A stretch of 64,000 nt of DNA from Pseudomonas sp. ATCC PTA-122608 (GCF_001952855.1 NZ_LPNO01000013.1:162098-226097), one strand, 5' to 3'; counted from the first letter of the stretch, positions 46,549 to 55,544 are shown. Notes: generated by a model from the letters alone, not told the origin. Numbers and translations: made by a program.

Positions 46549-47337
46549 ATGAGAGTCTGGGCAGTTGCCAATCAAAAGGGTGGTGTCGGTAAAACCACCA
46601 CTTCCATCGCCTTGGCCGGCTTGCTGGCAGAGGCCGGCAAGCGTGTGGTCGTGGTCGACCTGGACCCCCACGGCTCCATGACCAGCTATTTCGGCTACGA
46701 CCCGGATGCCCTGGAGCACAGTTGCTACGACCTGTTCCTGCACAAGGGCAGTGTGCCGGCGGATTTGCCGGGCCAGCTGATGCTGCCTACCAGTAATGAA
46801 AAGATCTCGTTGCTGCCGTCGAGCACCGCCCTGGCTACCCTTGAGCGCCAGTCTCCGGGGCAGAGCGGCCTGGGCCTGGTGATCGCCAAGACCCTGGCGC
46901 AGCTGTGGCAGGACTTCGACTACGCGATCATCGACAGCCCGCCTTTACTGGGCGTGCTGATGGTCAACGCCCTGGCCGCCAGTCAACAGCTGGTGATCCC
47001 GGTGCAGACCGAGCACCTGGCCGTCAAAGGCCTGGAACGCATGGTCAGCACCCTGGCGATGATCAACCGCTCGCGCAAACAGGCGTTGCCGTTCAGCATC
47101 GTGCCGACCCTGTTCGACCGCCGTACCCAGGCGTCCCTCGGCACCTTGCGGGTATTGCGCGACGCCTATCCGGACACCATCTGGCAAGGCTACATCCCGG
47201 TGGACACGCGCCTGCGGGATGCGAGCCGGGCAGGGCTGACGCCATCGCAATTCGACGGCAAGAGCCGTGGCGTGCTGGCGTATCGGGCGTTGCTCAAGCA
47301 CCTGTTGTCCCAGCAACTTGTGGCGCAGGTGGCGTGA
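46549..47337 (+). CDS. parC: ParC, ParA-like ATPase for chemosensory array positioning
   Basis: 262 residues. Walker A NQKGGVGKTTTSIALAGLL, DLDPHGSMTSYFGYD, and IDSPPLLGVLMVNALAASQQLVIP. In Vibrio and Pseudomonas a ParA homologue in the chemotaxis operon places arrays at the pole. The neighbouring CheW-like gene is the expected partner ParP. There is no ParB or parS site, which rules out chromosome partition. Confidence 0.9.
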   Translation: MRVWAVANQKGGVGKTTTSIALAGLLAEAGKRVVVVDLDPHGSMTSYFGYDPDALEHSCYDLFLHKGSVPADLPGQLMLPTSNEKISLLPSSTALATLERQSPGQSGLGLVIAKTLAQLWQDFDYAIIDSPPLLGVLMVNALAASQQLVIPVQTEHLAVKGLERMVSTLAMINRSRKQALPFSIVPTLFDRRTQASLGTLRVLRDAYPDTIWQGYIPVDTRLRDASRAGLTPSQFDGKSRGVLAYRALLKHLLSQQLVAQVA

Positions 47338-47345
47338 TGATCATT

Positions 47346-47370
47346 GTAGGAGCCTGGCTTGCCAGCGATG
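47346..47370. repeat. Single REP-like sequence of a third type
   Basis: GTAGGAGCCTGGCTTGCCAGCGATG: one imperfect palindrome (CTGGCTTGCCAG) and not an inverted doublet. It lies 8 bases after the parC stop. Confidence 0.6.
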
Positions 47371-47408
47371 CAGACGCCGCAGTTTTCGCGACAAAACCGG
47401 CTCTCGAT

Positions 47409-47436
47409 TCAAGTCCGGACACCCACAGGCCGATAA
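47409..47436 (+). promoter_or_regulatory. Possible FliA promoter of parP-cheW
   Basis: TCAAG (47409-47413), 15 bases, then a perfect GCCGATAA (47429-47436). The -10 box is the full sigma-28 consensus; the spacing is one longer than in the fliC promoter. Chemotaxis genes are known FliA targets in P. aeruginosa. Confidence 0.58.
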
Positions 47437-47479
47437 CCTCTAAATACAGGGTTGATGGGGCTTGCGCGTGGGCATACAG

Positions 47480-48295
47480 ATGAACCGTCCCGTTGATTTC
47501 AAGACCCGGCCGCAACTGGCGCTGGAGTCCTACCTGGACGCCTTGCTCCAGGACGCGACCGAGGAAATGCCGGAACCGATTCTGATCCTCGATGAAGTCA
47601 TCGAGCCTGAACCTGCGGCCCTGGACGAGTTTCAACTGGCGGTCCTGGAAGAACAGGCCCGTGATGCGTTGGTGGTTCCCGTAGCGGTTCCGGCACCGGT
47701 TGCCGTGCCCGTGCCCGTGCCTGTTGCGCCTGTGGTGATCGCGCCCGTGGTGGTCGAGCCGGTGGTTGAGGTTCATCTCCCGCCAAGCATCACGCCGCCG
47801 CCGGTACAGGGCGATGGTCGGCCGGCGTGGGCCGCCGAGCCGTTCGAATGTTTGCTGTTCGACGTCGCCGGGTTGACCCTGGCGGTGCCGCTGGTGTGCC
47901 TGGGCTCGATCTACTCCCTGGAAGGCCAGGAGTTGACGCCGCTGTTTGGCCAGCCGGAATGGTTCCTCGGGATCCTGCCGAGCCAACAGGGCAACTTGAA
48001 GGTATTGGACACTGCGCGTTGGGTGATGCCTGACCGCTATCGGGATGATTTCCGCCAGGGCCTGCAATACGTTATTTCGGTCCAGGGCTACGAGTGGGGG
48101 CTGGCAGTGCATCAGGTCAGTCGCTCATTGCGCCTGGACCCGAACGAAATCAAATGGCGCAGCCACCGGGGCCAGCGGCCATGGCTGGCGGGCACCGTGA
48201 TCGAACACATGTGCGCGTTGCTGGATGTCGCCGAACTGGCGGAGCTGATTGCCAGCGGCGCGGTAAAAGCGATGCCGCTCAACAAGCGCACTTGA
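47480..48295 (+). CDS. parP: ParP, CheW-domain array-localisation protein
   Basis: 271 residues from ATG 47480 (MNRPVDFKTRPQ); TTG 47462 and GTG 47468 in frame are other options. N-terminal helix LALESYLDALLQDATEEM, a Val/Pro-rich linker (about 60-110), and a C-terminal CheW-like domain of the AIF type (about 125-260, FECLLFDVAGLTLAVPLVCLGSIY). In Vibrio, ParP links CheA, receptors and ParC. cheW follows directly. Confidence 0.87.
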   Translation: MNRPVDFKTRPQLALESYLDALLQDATEEMPEPILILDEVIEPEPAALDEFQLAVLEEQARDALVVPVAVPAPVAVPVPVPVAPVVIAPVVVEPVVEVHLPPSITPPPVQGDGRPAWAAEPFECLLFDVAGLTLAVPLVCLGSIYSLEGQELTPLFGQPEWFLGILPSQQGNLKVLDTARWVMPDRYRDDFRQGLQYVISVQGYEWGLAVHQVSRSLRLDPNEIKWRSHRGQRPWLAGTVIEHMCALLDVAELAELIASGAVKAMPLNKRT

Positions 48296-48368
48296 TAACA
48301 AGCAGCAGCGCTACGGCGCTGCCCAAGAACACACACCGTAACCAACGGTATTTGAAGGGGTCTGGAGT

Positions 48369-48854
48369 ATGAACAAGTCAGTGTCCGCACAAGGTCTGGT
48401 GGATGATCCAATCCTGCAATGGGTCACCTTCAAGCTGGACAACGAGTCCTACGGCATCAACGTGATGCGTGTGCAGGAAGTGCTGCGCTACACCGAAATC
48501 GCTCCGGTTCCGGGTGCCCCGAGCTACGTGCTGGGCATCATCAACCTGCGCGGTAACGTTGTAACTGTGATCGACACCCGTCAGCGTTTTGGCCTGGTGC
48601 CGACCGAAGTCAACGACAACACCCGCATCGTGATCATCGAAGCCGACAAGCAAGTGGTCGGGATCATGGTCGACAGCGTGGCGGAAGTGGTTTACCTGCG
48701 CCAATCTGAAGTCGAAACCGCGCCGAACGTCGGCAACGAAGAATCGGCCAAGTTCATCCAGGGTGTCTGCAACAAGAACGGCGAGCTGCTGATTCTGGTT
48801 GAGCTGGACAAGATGATGAGCGAAGAAGAATGGCAGGATCTGGAGAATATCTGA
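48369..48854 (+). CDS. cheW: Chemotaxis coupling protein CheW
   Basis: 161 residues, one CheW domain (QWVTFKLDNESYGINVMRVQEVLRYTEIAPVPGAPSYVLGIINLRGNVVTVIDTRQRFGL). It couples receptors to CheA P5. The GGGG/GGAG stretch before the ATG is a good ribosome site. The next gene starts immediately after the stop. Confidence 0.97.
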   Translation: MNKSVSAQGLVDDPILQWVTFKLDNESYGINVMRVQEVLRYTEIAPVPGAPSYVLGIINLRGNVVTVIDTRQRFGLVPTEVNDNTRIVIIEADKQVVGIMVDSVAEVVYLRQSEVETAPNVGNEESAKFIQGVCNKNGELLILVELDKMMSEEEWQDLENI

Positions 48855-49250
48855 TTGTTCCTTGAGGTAGCGGTGATCGTCCTGGCCATCCTATGGGCCG
48901 GGACCTTGGGCTTCCTGCTGCGCTACGTGCGCCAGCAACGGGAATTGGCCATGCAACAGGCCGAGCGCGACGCCGTGCGCGACCGGCGCATCCTGGAACT
49001 GGTCAAGCGGGTCGACCACTTCCAGCAGAGCGCGGTACGTGTAGGGGATGAAGTGCACGAACTGCGTTCGGTGCTGGCGCCGTTGCCGGACAAGCTGTCT
49101 GCGCTGGAGCAGCGTGACCCGTCGAGCCTGTCATTCGCCCAGGCGGCGAAGTTGGTGGGCATGGGCGCGACGGTGGATGAGCTGACCCAGTCCTGCGGGT
49201 TGACCCAGGCTGAAGCGCAGTTGATGAGCCGGTTGCACAAGGACAGCTGA
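48855..49250 (+). CDS. DUF2802-like membrane protein
   Basis: 131 residues starting at a TTG right after the cheW stop; a GTG at 48873 is an alternative. One membrane helix at the N-terminus (AVIVLAILWAGTLGFLLRYV), then a coiled-coil (about 35-85), then a helical end (SLSFAQAAKLVGMGATVDELTQSCGLTQAEAQLMSRLHK). It is conserved at the end of the Pseudomonas chemotaxis operon and I recall it as DUF2802. Function unknown. Confidence 0.78.
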   Translation: MFLEVAVIVLAILWAGTLGFLLRYVRQQRELAMQQAERDAVRDRRILELVKRVDHFQQSAVRVGDEVHELRSVLAPLPDKLSALEQRDPSSLSFAQAAKLVGMGATVDELTQSCGLTQAEAQLMSRLHKDS

Positions 49251-49258
49251 AGGTTACG

Positions 49259-49284
49259 AGCGGCAAGCAGGTTTGCTTGCCGCT
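49259..49284. terminator. Hairpin between convergent genes
   Basis: AGCGGCAAGCA, loop GGTT, TGCTTGCCGCT, a perfect 11-bp stem. It lies between the convergent DUF2802 and ATPase genes and overlaps the last codon of the latter. No T tract on either side, so it is a weak or Rho-assisted terminator. Confidence 0.55.
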
Positions 49285-50447
49285 TATAGCTGATGCCGGT
49301 TGCTCAGCCATTCGGCCATGGTCGAGTCTTCGAGCGCATATTCACCACGGTTGGCTTTCCAGACCAACTCCTTCTCCCGCAGCACTTCCAGCGCTTTCTG
49401 AACGTTTGGCGTGCTTGCGTTCGGCTCGACCTGGGCCAACTCCAATTTGCGGTTCACGTCCTGGAAGGTTTTTTCCGCAAAAGGCGAGAACGCTTGCTTG
49501 CCCAGGGTTCGTTCACCCATCACTTCCAGCACCGCTTGTTGCAAGGGTGACAGGTCGTTGTAGGCGCTCTCGTAGTCGCTCCAGATTCCGGCTTGGTGAT
49601 TCAGTGCTCCCGTCCTCAGCAACTCGCCAAGATTGCTGGCTTCGCCAAGACCCACGCTGACTTCGGTCAACAGTTTGTTGAGCATCTCCGGGCGCCGGCC
49701 GACGAGCTGGAACGCATAGTCCATATCCTCAAGGTTGAACTGGTTGGTCGCGGCCAGGCGCTGGTTCCACAGGTCCGTCACGAACTCCACAAAGTCGCGG
49801 CTCAGCAACGGGAATGGTGTGATGTGGGCGCCGAAAAACGGTTGTTTGCTCTTGAGTACCAGGTTGGCCAGTTTGTCCCGGCTGGACCCGGTGAAGACCA
49901 GGCGCAGGCCGTCTGTGGTGCTGCTGCCGTTGAGATGGTCTCGTGCAGCCTTGAGGGCGAACATTGCGTTCACGCCACCCTCGCTGTTGAGGGCGTGCTG
50001 GGCTTCGTCGACGATCAGCACGATCATCTGCCCCGAGACCTGGTGCAGCACGTCCAGCGCATGGGTGAGCGTGGTGCCGGAGGGCAATTGAGGTTTGGTG
50101 AAATCCCAACTCAAGGTGCGCAGCAGGCTGATCTTCTCGATACCGGCCTTCTTGGCCGCTTTGCTCACTGCGCTTTCGAACTCGCCCAGGGCTTTGCCGA
50201 TGGCCCCGGAGATCAGCTCGGCGGGGTCGATTTCGCGGTTCATCCAGAGGTCCACGTACACCGGCAGCCAGCCGCGCGCCTTGCATTCGGGGATGAGGTC
50301 GTTGCGCAGGAACGTACTCTTGCCCGTACGACGAGGCGCCGCGAGGAACATCCCGGAGCTGTAATCGGCAAATGACTCGCCCGCCAAATCACGGGCCAGC
50401 GCTTCGGCGAGTAGCTTTCGACTGAGGATCGGGCGGGTAGGGCTCAT
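49284..50447 (-). CDS. P-loop ATPase (AAA/STAND-like), function unknown
   Basis: 387 residues. Walker A APRRTGKST (37-45), Walker B MIVLIVDEAQ (141-150), sensor-like FTGSSRDKLANLV, then a helical and probably winged-helix C-terminal part (LSPLQQAVLEVMGE, VQKALEVLREKELVWKANRGEYALEDSTMAEWL). The layout is like archaeal-type and phage-defence AAA ATPases that end in a winged helix. It stands alone, opposite to the flagellar genes, behind a 135-bp repeat and a palindromic upstream site, so it looks like an accessory insertion. Confidence 0.72.
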   Translation of the reverse strand: MSPTRPILSRKLLAEALARDLAGESFADYSSGMFLAAPRRTGKSTFLRNDLIPECKARGWLPVYVDLWMNREIDPAELISGAIGKALGEFESAVSKAAKKAGIEKISLLRTLSWDFTKPQLPSGTTLTHALDVLHQVSGQMIVLIVDEAQHALNSEGGVNAMFALKAARDHLNGSSTTDGLRLVFTGSSRDKLANLVLKSKQPFFGAHITPFPLLSRDFVEFVTDLWNQRLAATNQFNLEDMDYAFQLVGRRPEMLNKLLTEVSVGLGEASNLGELLRTGALNHQAGIWSDYESAYNDLSPLQQAVLEVMGERTLGKQAFSPFAEKTFQDVNRKLELAQVEPNASTPNVQKALEVLREKELVWKANRGEYALEDSTMAEWLSNRHQL

Positions 50448-50452
50448 GGGTT

Positions 50453-50480
50453 TTATCCTGAACTATCGGGTTCGGGATAA
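50453..50480 (-). promoter_or_regulatory. Inverted repeat at the ATPase start
   Basis: On the plus strand TTATCCTGAAC, six bases, GTTCGGGATAA: 11-base arms with one mismatch, 5 bases before the start codon (minus strand). It covers the likely ribosome site, so it could be an operator or an mRNA hairpin. The adjoining AT-rich stretch up to 50510 probably holds the promoter. Confidence 0.6.
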
Positions 50481-50526
50481 TCTATACCTTGATAGATATA
50501 ATTGCTATACATCACCCGCCGCCACT

Positions 50527-50661
50527 GATCATTCCCACGCTCTGCGTGGGAATGCATCCCGTGACGCTCCGCGTCGCCCCTGCGCAAGACTTGAACTTTG
50601 CATCGCCAGTTGGACGCGGAGCGTCCGAGGCGGCGTTCCCACGCAGAGCGTGGGAACGATC
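50527..50661. repeat. 135-bp multi-hairpin repeat, copy 1
   Basis: Outer ends TTCCCACGCTCTGCGTGGGAA and the inverse at the other end, each also palindromic; inside GACGCTCCGCGTC and GACGCGGAGCGTC form a second inverted pair. Overall symmetric with four hairpins. A second copy of the same length lies at 63271-63405. Confidence 0.85.
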
Positions 50662-50669
50662 AGGCCACA

Positions 50670-50999
50670 TTAATAATCGTCGCCTCTTTCCGTCACATCC
50701 CGCTCTACCGGCCCTCCATCCGGGTCATAACCCACCGGGAACTTGCCCTTCAACGTCCAGGCAAACGCGATGATCTCGGCGACGGTGCGGTACAACTCTT
50801 CCGGGATGCTGTCGCCCAATTCCATGCGCGCCAGTAATTTGACCAGCTCGGCATTTTCGTAGATCGGGACTTCGTTTTCCCGGGCCAGCTTGAGGATGGC
50901 TTCGGCCAGGGCGTCGTCGCCCTTGGCCGTCAGGGTCGGTGCTTGTTGCCCGTCGTATTTGAGGGCAATGGCCTGGCGGGGCGGGTTGGGGTTTTTCAT
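50670..50999 (-). CDS. Short FlhB C-terminal-domain homologue (FlhB2)
   Basis: 109 residues. AIALKYDGQQAPTLTAKGDDALAEAILKLARENEVPIYENAELVKLLARMELGDSIPEELYRTVAEIIAFAWTLKG lines up with the cytosolic part of FlhB after its cleavage site, but there are no membrane helices and the NPTH motif is absent (here NPNPPRQ). It overlaps the FliK-like gene by 4 bases, in the order fliK2-flhB2. Such stand-alone FlhB domains occur in other bacteria and can replace the cleaved part of FlhB in Salmonella-type tests. Confidence 0.85.
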   Translation of the reverse strand: MKNPNPPRQAIALKYDGQQAPTLTAKGDDALAEAILKLARENEVPIYENAELVKLLARMELGDSIPEELYRTVAEIIAFAWTLKGKFPVGYDPDGGPVERDVTERGDDY

Positions 51000-52579
51000 G
51001 CGGTTTCATCCACCCAGCGTTGTTCCAGTCCGGTTTTCGGGCCGCGCGGCGGGGTGCCGAGGTGGCAGTCCAGGTCGCCGACGTTGAGCCCAGACGACAC
51101 CAGGCGCTCGCGCAGGCTACCCAAGTGGCTTTCGATCAGGCTGGCGGTGAACGGGCGGCTCGCCCACAGTTGACTCGACAGCTTGCCCTGGCTCAGTTGC
51201 GCCTGAACCTGCAACGGGCCCAGAGGCTCCATGTCGAGGGCCATTTCCACGCGCCAGAGCATTTGCTTGGGGTCCTTGGTGTCCTTGCGTTCCGGCTGAT
51301 CCTTGTCGGGGGCCGGTTCTTCACGCTGGAACTTGACCTGCAACGGCACGATGTCCTGCAAGGTACGCATTGGGATTTCCAGCTGCCAGGTGGTCAAGAG
51401 CTTGCCATCGGCGGTGGTACCGGTTTGTTCCAGGCTCGACAGCTGATGGCTTTGCAAGCGGGAAATGGCGCCGGCGGCCAGGCGCAGCAGGTTTTCCAGG
51501 TCGCTCTCACCTTCCAGGCGTTGCATCAGCCGATCCGGCAGCGGAAAGCCAGCGGGTGCTTGGCGGGCGCCGACCTGGCCGAGGGTGCCCAGCGGGCTGC
51601 GCACGAAGCTGGGCAGCAGTTGCGCCAGGGTGTTGGCGGCCAGGATCGCGTTGAGGTTGGTGCTGGCGGGCAGGTTAGGCAGCAGGTCGGCGACGAAGCG
51701 CAGCAGGGCGCCTTTCATGTCCAGCGGCGGTATCTGCGGGTTTTGCCCGGCGAGCAGCTTGGCTTCCAGGAATGTGCCGCTGTTCTGGATCAGTTGCGCG
51801 AGTACCTTGGGATTGCTGGCTTGGGCCAGGTCGGGCAGGCTCGCCAGCAATCGCTCGGCGGCGGCACGCAAATCGACTGAGGTGCTGTCGCTACGGGTCG
51901 CCGGCAGGCTTTGCAACGCGGTGAACACCACGTCCAGCGAACCCTGGCGGCTTTGTTGGGTGGAGAGTTGTTGGGCCACGGCCAGTTGGTCCTGGCGCCC
52001 GCTCAGGGGCACAAAGCTCAAGGTCTGGGCACTTTGCACCACGGCACTGAGCAGGCTGCCGATGCGCAATGGCTGCGGGCTTTCGACGGTCAGGGTCGCG
52101 CCGCTGAGGACGTTATTGAGCACCGACACCAGCGAGCGATACACCACCGGCTGGTTGGCGCCCTGGGGCAGCGCCTGGGTGGTCAGCACCTTGCCTTGCA
52201 GCAGCGTGCCCACCGGCAGTTGGCTGGTGTCGATGCGTGTCAGCGCGGCGACGCTGGAACTCAACGCCTGCTGAAGGCTGATGGACAAGTTGCCCGACGA
52301 CGTCTGGCTGACCTCCACCTGGGTGCCCAGCGGCAGCGGCTGGCTGCTGCTGGCCTGCACCAAGGTTTGCCGGCCGCCTTCCAGGGTCAGCTTGAGCAGC
52401 AACTGAAACGCATCGCCGCCTTGTTTAAGTGCCAGCACCTCGGCGTTCACGGTTTTACCGGGGTCAATCAGGCCGGTCTGCGGCTCCAGCAGTTTCAGCA
52501 GCTCACCCGTCGCAGGCGCGGGCGCAGGCCCGGCCGGCAGCGTGGGAGGAAGCGTGGGAAGATTGATCTCACCGGTCAT
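50996..52579 (-). CDS. FliK-like protein (FliK2)
   Basis: 527 residues. N-terminal Pro-rich part, a long Gln/Leu/Ser-rich middle, and a C-terminal FliK-type domain (about 425-510: WRVEMALDMEPLGPLQVQAQLSQGKLSSQLWASRPFTASLIESHLGSLRERLVSSGLNVGDLDCHLG). The closing ATGA is shared with the FlhB-like gene. Two proteins of a hook-length/export-switch type next to each other suggest a functional pair; what they control is not known. It is divergent from ccmA. Confidence 0.82.
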   Translation of the reverse strand: MTGEINLPTLPPTLPAGPAPAPATGELLKLLEPQTGLIDPGKTVNAEVLALKQGGDAFQLLLKLTLEGGRQTLVQASSSQPLPLGTQVEVSQTSSGNLSISLQQALSSSVAALTRIDTSQLPVGTLLQGKVLTTQALPQGANQPVVYRSLVSVLNNVLSGATLTVESPQPLRIGSLLSAVVQSAQTLSFVPLSGRQDQLAVAQQLSTQQSRQGSLDVVFTALQSLPATRSDSTSVDLRAAAERLLASLPDLAQASNPKVLAQLIQNSGTFLEAKLLAGQNPQIPPLDMKGALLRFVADLLPNLPASTNLNAILAANTLAQLLPSFVRSPLGTLGQVGARQAPAGFPLPDRLMQRLEGESDLENLLRLAAGAISRLQSHQLSSLEQTGTTADGKLLTTWQLEIPMRTLQDIVPLQVKFQREEPAPDKDQPERKDTKDPKQMLWRVEMALDMEPLGPLQVQAQLSQGKLSSQLWASRPFTASLIESHLGSLRERLVSSGLNVGDLDCHLGTPPRGPKTGLEQRWVDETA

Positions 52580-52610
52580 CGTGCGCGCCGTCTCAAGGGA
52601 AATTGCCCTC

Positions 52611-52637
52611 TTTAGAGTAGGGCATCACATGTATAAT
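52611..52637 (+). promoter_or_regulatory. Possible sigma-70 promoter of the ccm operon
   Basis: A perfect TATAAT at 52632-52637 with a weak TTTAGA at 52611-52616, spacer 15. It lies about 140 bases before ccmA in the divergent intergenic region. The -10 box is convincing, the -35 is not. Confidence 0.45.
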
Positions 52638-52777
52638 GCCGCCCGTCTTCAAAGAGAGCGGTATAAACATCACAACTATTTGATCCAGCTCTCTAAAATC
52701 GGTCGCCAAAGCAGTTAATGTGCATCTCTTTAACGGCCGTTCCACCGCCGACTTGAACCGTAAAGGCCCGCGATCTC

Positions 52778-53413
52778 TTGACCAGCCCTCTTCTAGAAGC
52801 CGTAGCGCTCGCCTGTGAACGTGACCTGCGGATGCTGTTCGAACACCTCGAACTGCGTCTGGCGGGCGGCGACATGGTGCAGGTCAGCGGCCCCAACGGC
52901 AGCGGCAAGACCAGCCTGTTGCGGCTGTTGGCCGGCCTGATGCAGCCGACGGCGGGCGAAGTGCGGCTCAATGGCAAACCGTTGCACGAGCAACGCACCG
53001 AGCTGGCGCGCAACCTGATCTGGATCGGCCACGCCGCCGGGATCAAGGATGTGCTCACCGCCGAAGAAAACCTCAGCTGGCTCAGCGCCCTGCATCATCC
53101 CGCGAGCCGCGAAGCGATCTGGCAGGCCCTCGCCGCCGTTGGCCTGAAGGGTTTTGAAGACGTTCCCTGTCACACCCTGTCCGCCGGGCAACAGCGCCGC
53201 GTGGCCCTGGCCCGTTTGTATCTGGGCGGCCCGCCGCTATGGATTCTCGACGAACCCTTCACCGCCCTCGACAAACAAGGCGTCGCTCAGCTGGAAGAAC
53301 ACCTCGCCGCCCATTGCGAGCAGGGCGGCATGATTGTCCTTACGACTCACCACACGTTGACGCGCATGCCCGCCGGTTACCGCGACCTCGACCTGGGCCG
53401 GTGGGCGGTATGA
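52778..53413 (+). CDS. ccmA: Cytochrome c maturation ABC ATPase CcmA
   Basis: 211 residues starting at TTG; an in-frame stop (TAA) lies just upstream. Walker [17 protein letters not shown], signature [14 protein letters not shown] and Walker [13 protein letters not shown]. CcmA with CcmB releases holo-CcmE from the CcmC complex at the cost of ATP. It overlaps ccmB by 4 bases. Confidence 0.95.
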   Translation: MTSPLLEAVALACERDLRMLFEHLELRLAGGDMVQVSGPNGSGKTSLLRLLAGLMQPTAGEVRLNGKPLHEQRTELARNLIWIGHAAGIKDVLTAEENLSWLSALHHPASREAIWQALAAVGLKGFEDVPCHTLSAGQQRRVALARLYLGGPPLWILDEPFTALDKQGVAQLEEHLAAHCEQGGMIVLTTHHTLTRMPAGYRDLDLGRWAV

Positions 53414-54078
53414 GTGTTTTTGCCCTGCTGGTCGCCCGCGAAGCGCGGTTACTCTGTCGCCGCCCGGCCGAATTGGCCAACCCGCTGGTGTTCTTCGCGA
53501 TTGTGATCGCGCTGTTCCCCTTGGCGGTGGGCCCCGAGACTAAACTGTTGCAAACCTTGTCTCCGGGGCTGGTCTGGGTGGCGGCACTTTTGTCGGTCCT
53601 GCTCTCGCTGGACGGGCTGTTTCGCAGTGATTTTGAAGATGGTTCCCTTGAGCAGTGGGTCCTTTCGTCGCACCCCCTGCCACTTCTGGTATTGGCCAAG
53701 GTACTGGCACACTGGGCGTTTTCCGGCCTGGCGCTGGTATTGCTCGCGCCGCTGTTGGCGATGATGCTGGGATTGCCCACCGAGTGCCTGCCGGTGTTGC
53801 TCCTTTCCTTGTTGCTTGGCACGCCGGTACTCAGTCTACTGGGCGCCGTGGGTGCGGCGCTGACGGTCGGTTTGAAACGCGGCGGCCTGTTGTTGGCCCT
53901 GCTGATTTTGCCTTTGTATATCCCGGTGTTGATCCTGGGCAGCGGCGCTTTGCAAGCCGCGCTCCAGGGTATGCCGGCGACCGGTTACCTCCTGTGGCTT
54001 GGCAGCCTGGCCGCCCTGGCGGTAACCCTGACACCCTTTGCTATAGCGGCTGGCCTGAAGATCAGCGTCGGCGAATAA
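53410..54078 (+). CDS. ccmB: Cytochrome c maturation ABC permease CcmB
   Basis: 222 residues from ATG 53410, overlapping the ccmA stop (ATGA); the longer reading from 53239 lies inside ccmA. Six membrane helices. Motifs [20 protein letters not shown] and [20 protein letters not shown] are typical of CcmB. Forms the CcmAB exporter-like complex in the inner membrane. Confidence 0.96.
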   Translation: MSVFALLVAREARLLCRRPAELANPLVFFAIVIALFPLAVGPETKLLQTLSPGLVWVAALLSVLLSLDGLFRSDFEDGSLEQWVLSSHPLPLLVLAKVLAHWAFSGLALVLLAPLLAMMLGLPTECLPVLLLSLLLGTPVLSLLGAVGAALTVGLKRGGLLLALLILPLYIPVLILGSGALQAALQGMPATGYLLWLGSLAALAVTLTPFAIAAGLKISVGE

Positions 54079-54160
54079 TGAGGTCTGACCGAGCATTGTC
54101 TTGGTCAGTAAAGACCCTAAGCTTCTTGCCACGACAAGAAGCAACCGTGATGGAAACAGC

Positions 54161-54916
54161 ATGAACTGGACCTGGTTTCACAAGCTCGGCTCGCCCAAAT
54201 GGTTTTACGGCATCAGTGGCAAACTGCTGCCGTGGTTGAGCATCGCCGCTGTATTGCTGATCGGCATCGGCCTGATCTGGGGCCTGGCCTTCGCGCCGCC
54301 GGACTACCAGCAAGGCAACAGCTTTCGCATCATCTACATTCACGTTCCCGCCGCGATGCTGGCCCAGTCCTGCTACGTGATGCTGGCGGTGTGCGGCATT
54401 GTCGGCCTGGTGTGGAAGATGAAGCTGGCGGACGTTGCCCTGCAATGCGCCGCACCCATCGGTGCCTGGATGACCGCCGTGGCGCTGGTCACCGGCGCGA
54501 TCTGGGGCAAGCCGACCTGGGGTTCGTGGTGGGTCTGGGACGCGCGACTCACCTCGATGCTGATTCTGCTGTTCCTGTATTTCGGCCTGATTGCCCTGGG
54601 CAACGCCATCAGCAACCGTGACAGCGCCGCCAAGGCCTGCGCGGTGCTGGCGATTGTCGGCGTGATCAACATCCCGATCATCAAATACTCGGTGGAGTGG
54701 TGGAACACCCTGCACCAGGGCGCCACCTTCACCCTCACCGAAAAGCCGTCAATGCCCGTGGAAATGTGGGCGCCGCTGCTGCTGATGGTGTTGGGGTTCT
54801 ACTGTTTTTTCGGCGCCGTGCTGCTGATGCGCATGCGCCTCGAAGTGCTCAAGCGTGAAGCCCGCACCAGTTGGGTCAAGGCCGAAGTGCAAAACAGCCT
54901 GGGAGCCCGTGGATGA
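54161..54916 (+). CDS. ccmC: Heme handling protein CcmC
   Basis: 251 residues from ATG 54161 ([16 protein letters not shown]). Six membrane helices and the tryptophan-rich WWD motif [18 protein letters not shown] facing the periplasm. CcmC loads heme onto CcmE. The 82 bases before it contain a small hairpin at 54117-54143 (AAGCTTCTTG with CAAGAAGC) but no clear promoter. Confidence 0.97.
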   Translation: MNWTWFHKLGSPKWFYGISGKLLPWLSIAAVLLIGIGLIWGLAFAPPDYQQGNSFRIIYIHVPAAMLAQSCYVMLAVCGIVGLVWKMKLADVALQCAAPIGAWMTAVALVTGAIWGKPTWGSWWVWDARLTSMLILLFLYFGLIALGNAISNRDSAAKACAVLAIVGVINIPIIKYSVEWWNTLHQGATFTLTEKPSMPVEMWAPLLLMVLGFYCFFGAVLLMRMRLEVLKREARTSWVKAEVQNSLGARG

Positions 54917-55089
54917 GCTTCAACTCTTTCAGTGATTTTCTCGCCATGGGCCATCACGCCCTGTATGTCTGGACGGCCTATGGCATCTGCCTGGCGGTGC
55001 TGGCCCTCAACGTCGCCGCGCCGATCCTGGCTCGCAAGCGTTACCTGCAACAAGAGGCGCGTCGTTTGCGCCGGGAGACCGAAAAGTGA
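54913..55089 (+). CDS. ccmD: Heme exporter protein CcmD
   Basis: 58 residues from ATG 54913, overlapping the ccmC stop. One membrane helix ([23 protein letters not shown]) followed by a basic tail. Stabilises the CcmC-CcmE complex. Typical length and position; overlaps ccmE by 4 bases. Confidence 0.93.
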   Translation: MSFNSFSDFLAMGHHALYVWTAYGICLAVLALNVAAPILARKRYLQQEARRLRRETEK

Positions 55090-55541
55090 ATCCGCTGCGT
55101 AGAAAGCGTCTGTTGATCATCCTGGCCATCATGGCCGGTGTCGGCATTGCCGTGACCCTGGCCCTGAGTGCCCTGCGGGAGAACATCAACCTGTTCTACA
55201 CCCCGACCCAGATTGCCAACGGCGAAGCGCCGCTGGACACGCGAATTCGTGCCGGTGGCATGGTCGAGAAGGGCTCGCTGCAACGCTCCGGCGACTCCCT
55301 GGACGTGAAATTCATCGTCACCGACTTCAACAAATCCGTGACCATCACCTACCGCGGCATCCTCCCGGACCTGTTCCGCGAAGGGCAGGGCATCGTCGCC
55401 CTCGGCAAGCTCAACGCCGACGGCGTGGTAGTGGCCGACGAAGTGCTGGCCAAGCACGATGAAAAATACATGCCGCCGGAAGTCACCAAGGCCCTGAAAG
55501 ACAGTGGCCAATCCGCCCCGACCCCCGCCAAGGAGGGCTAA
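55086..55541 (+). CDS. ccmE: Heme chaperone CcmE
   Basis: 151 residues. One N-terminal membrane helix ([22 protein letters not shown]) and a periplasmic OB-fold. The heme-binding His is in [13 protein letters not shown], as in the family. It carries heme covalently from CcmC to CcmF. ccmF begins 3 bases after its stop. Confidence 0.97.
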   Translation: MNPLRRKRLLIILAIMAGVGIAVTLALSALRENINLFYTPTQIANGEAPLDTRIRAGGMVEKGSLQRSGDSLDVKFIVTDFNKSVTITYRGILPDLFREGQGIVALGKLNADGVVVADEVLAKHDEKYMPPEVTKALKDSGQSAPTPAKEG

Positions 55542-55544
55542 GTC

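Noticed and set aside
46549-47337. Plasmid or chromosome partition locus
   Set aside because: Although ParA-like, the gene is inside the chemotaxis operon with a CheW-like partner and no ParB or parS site.
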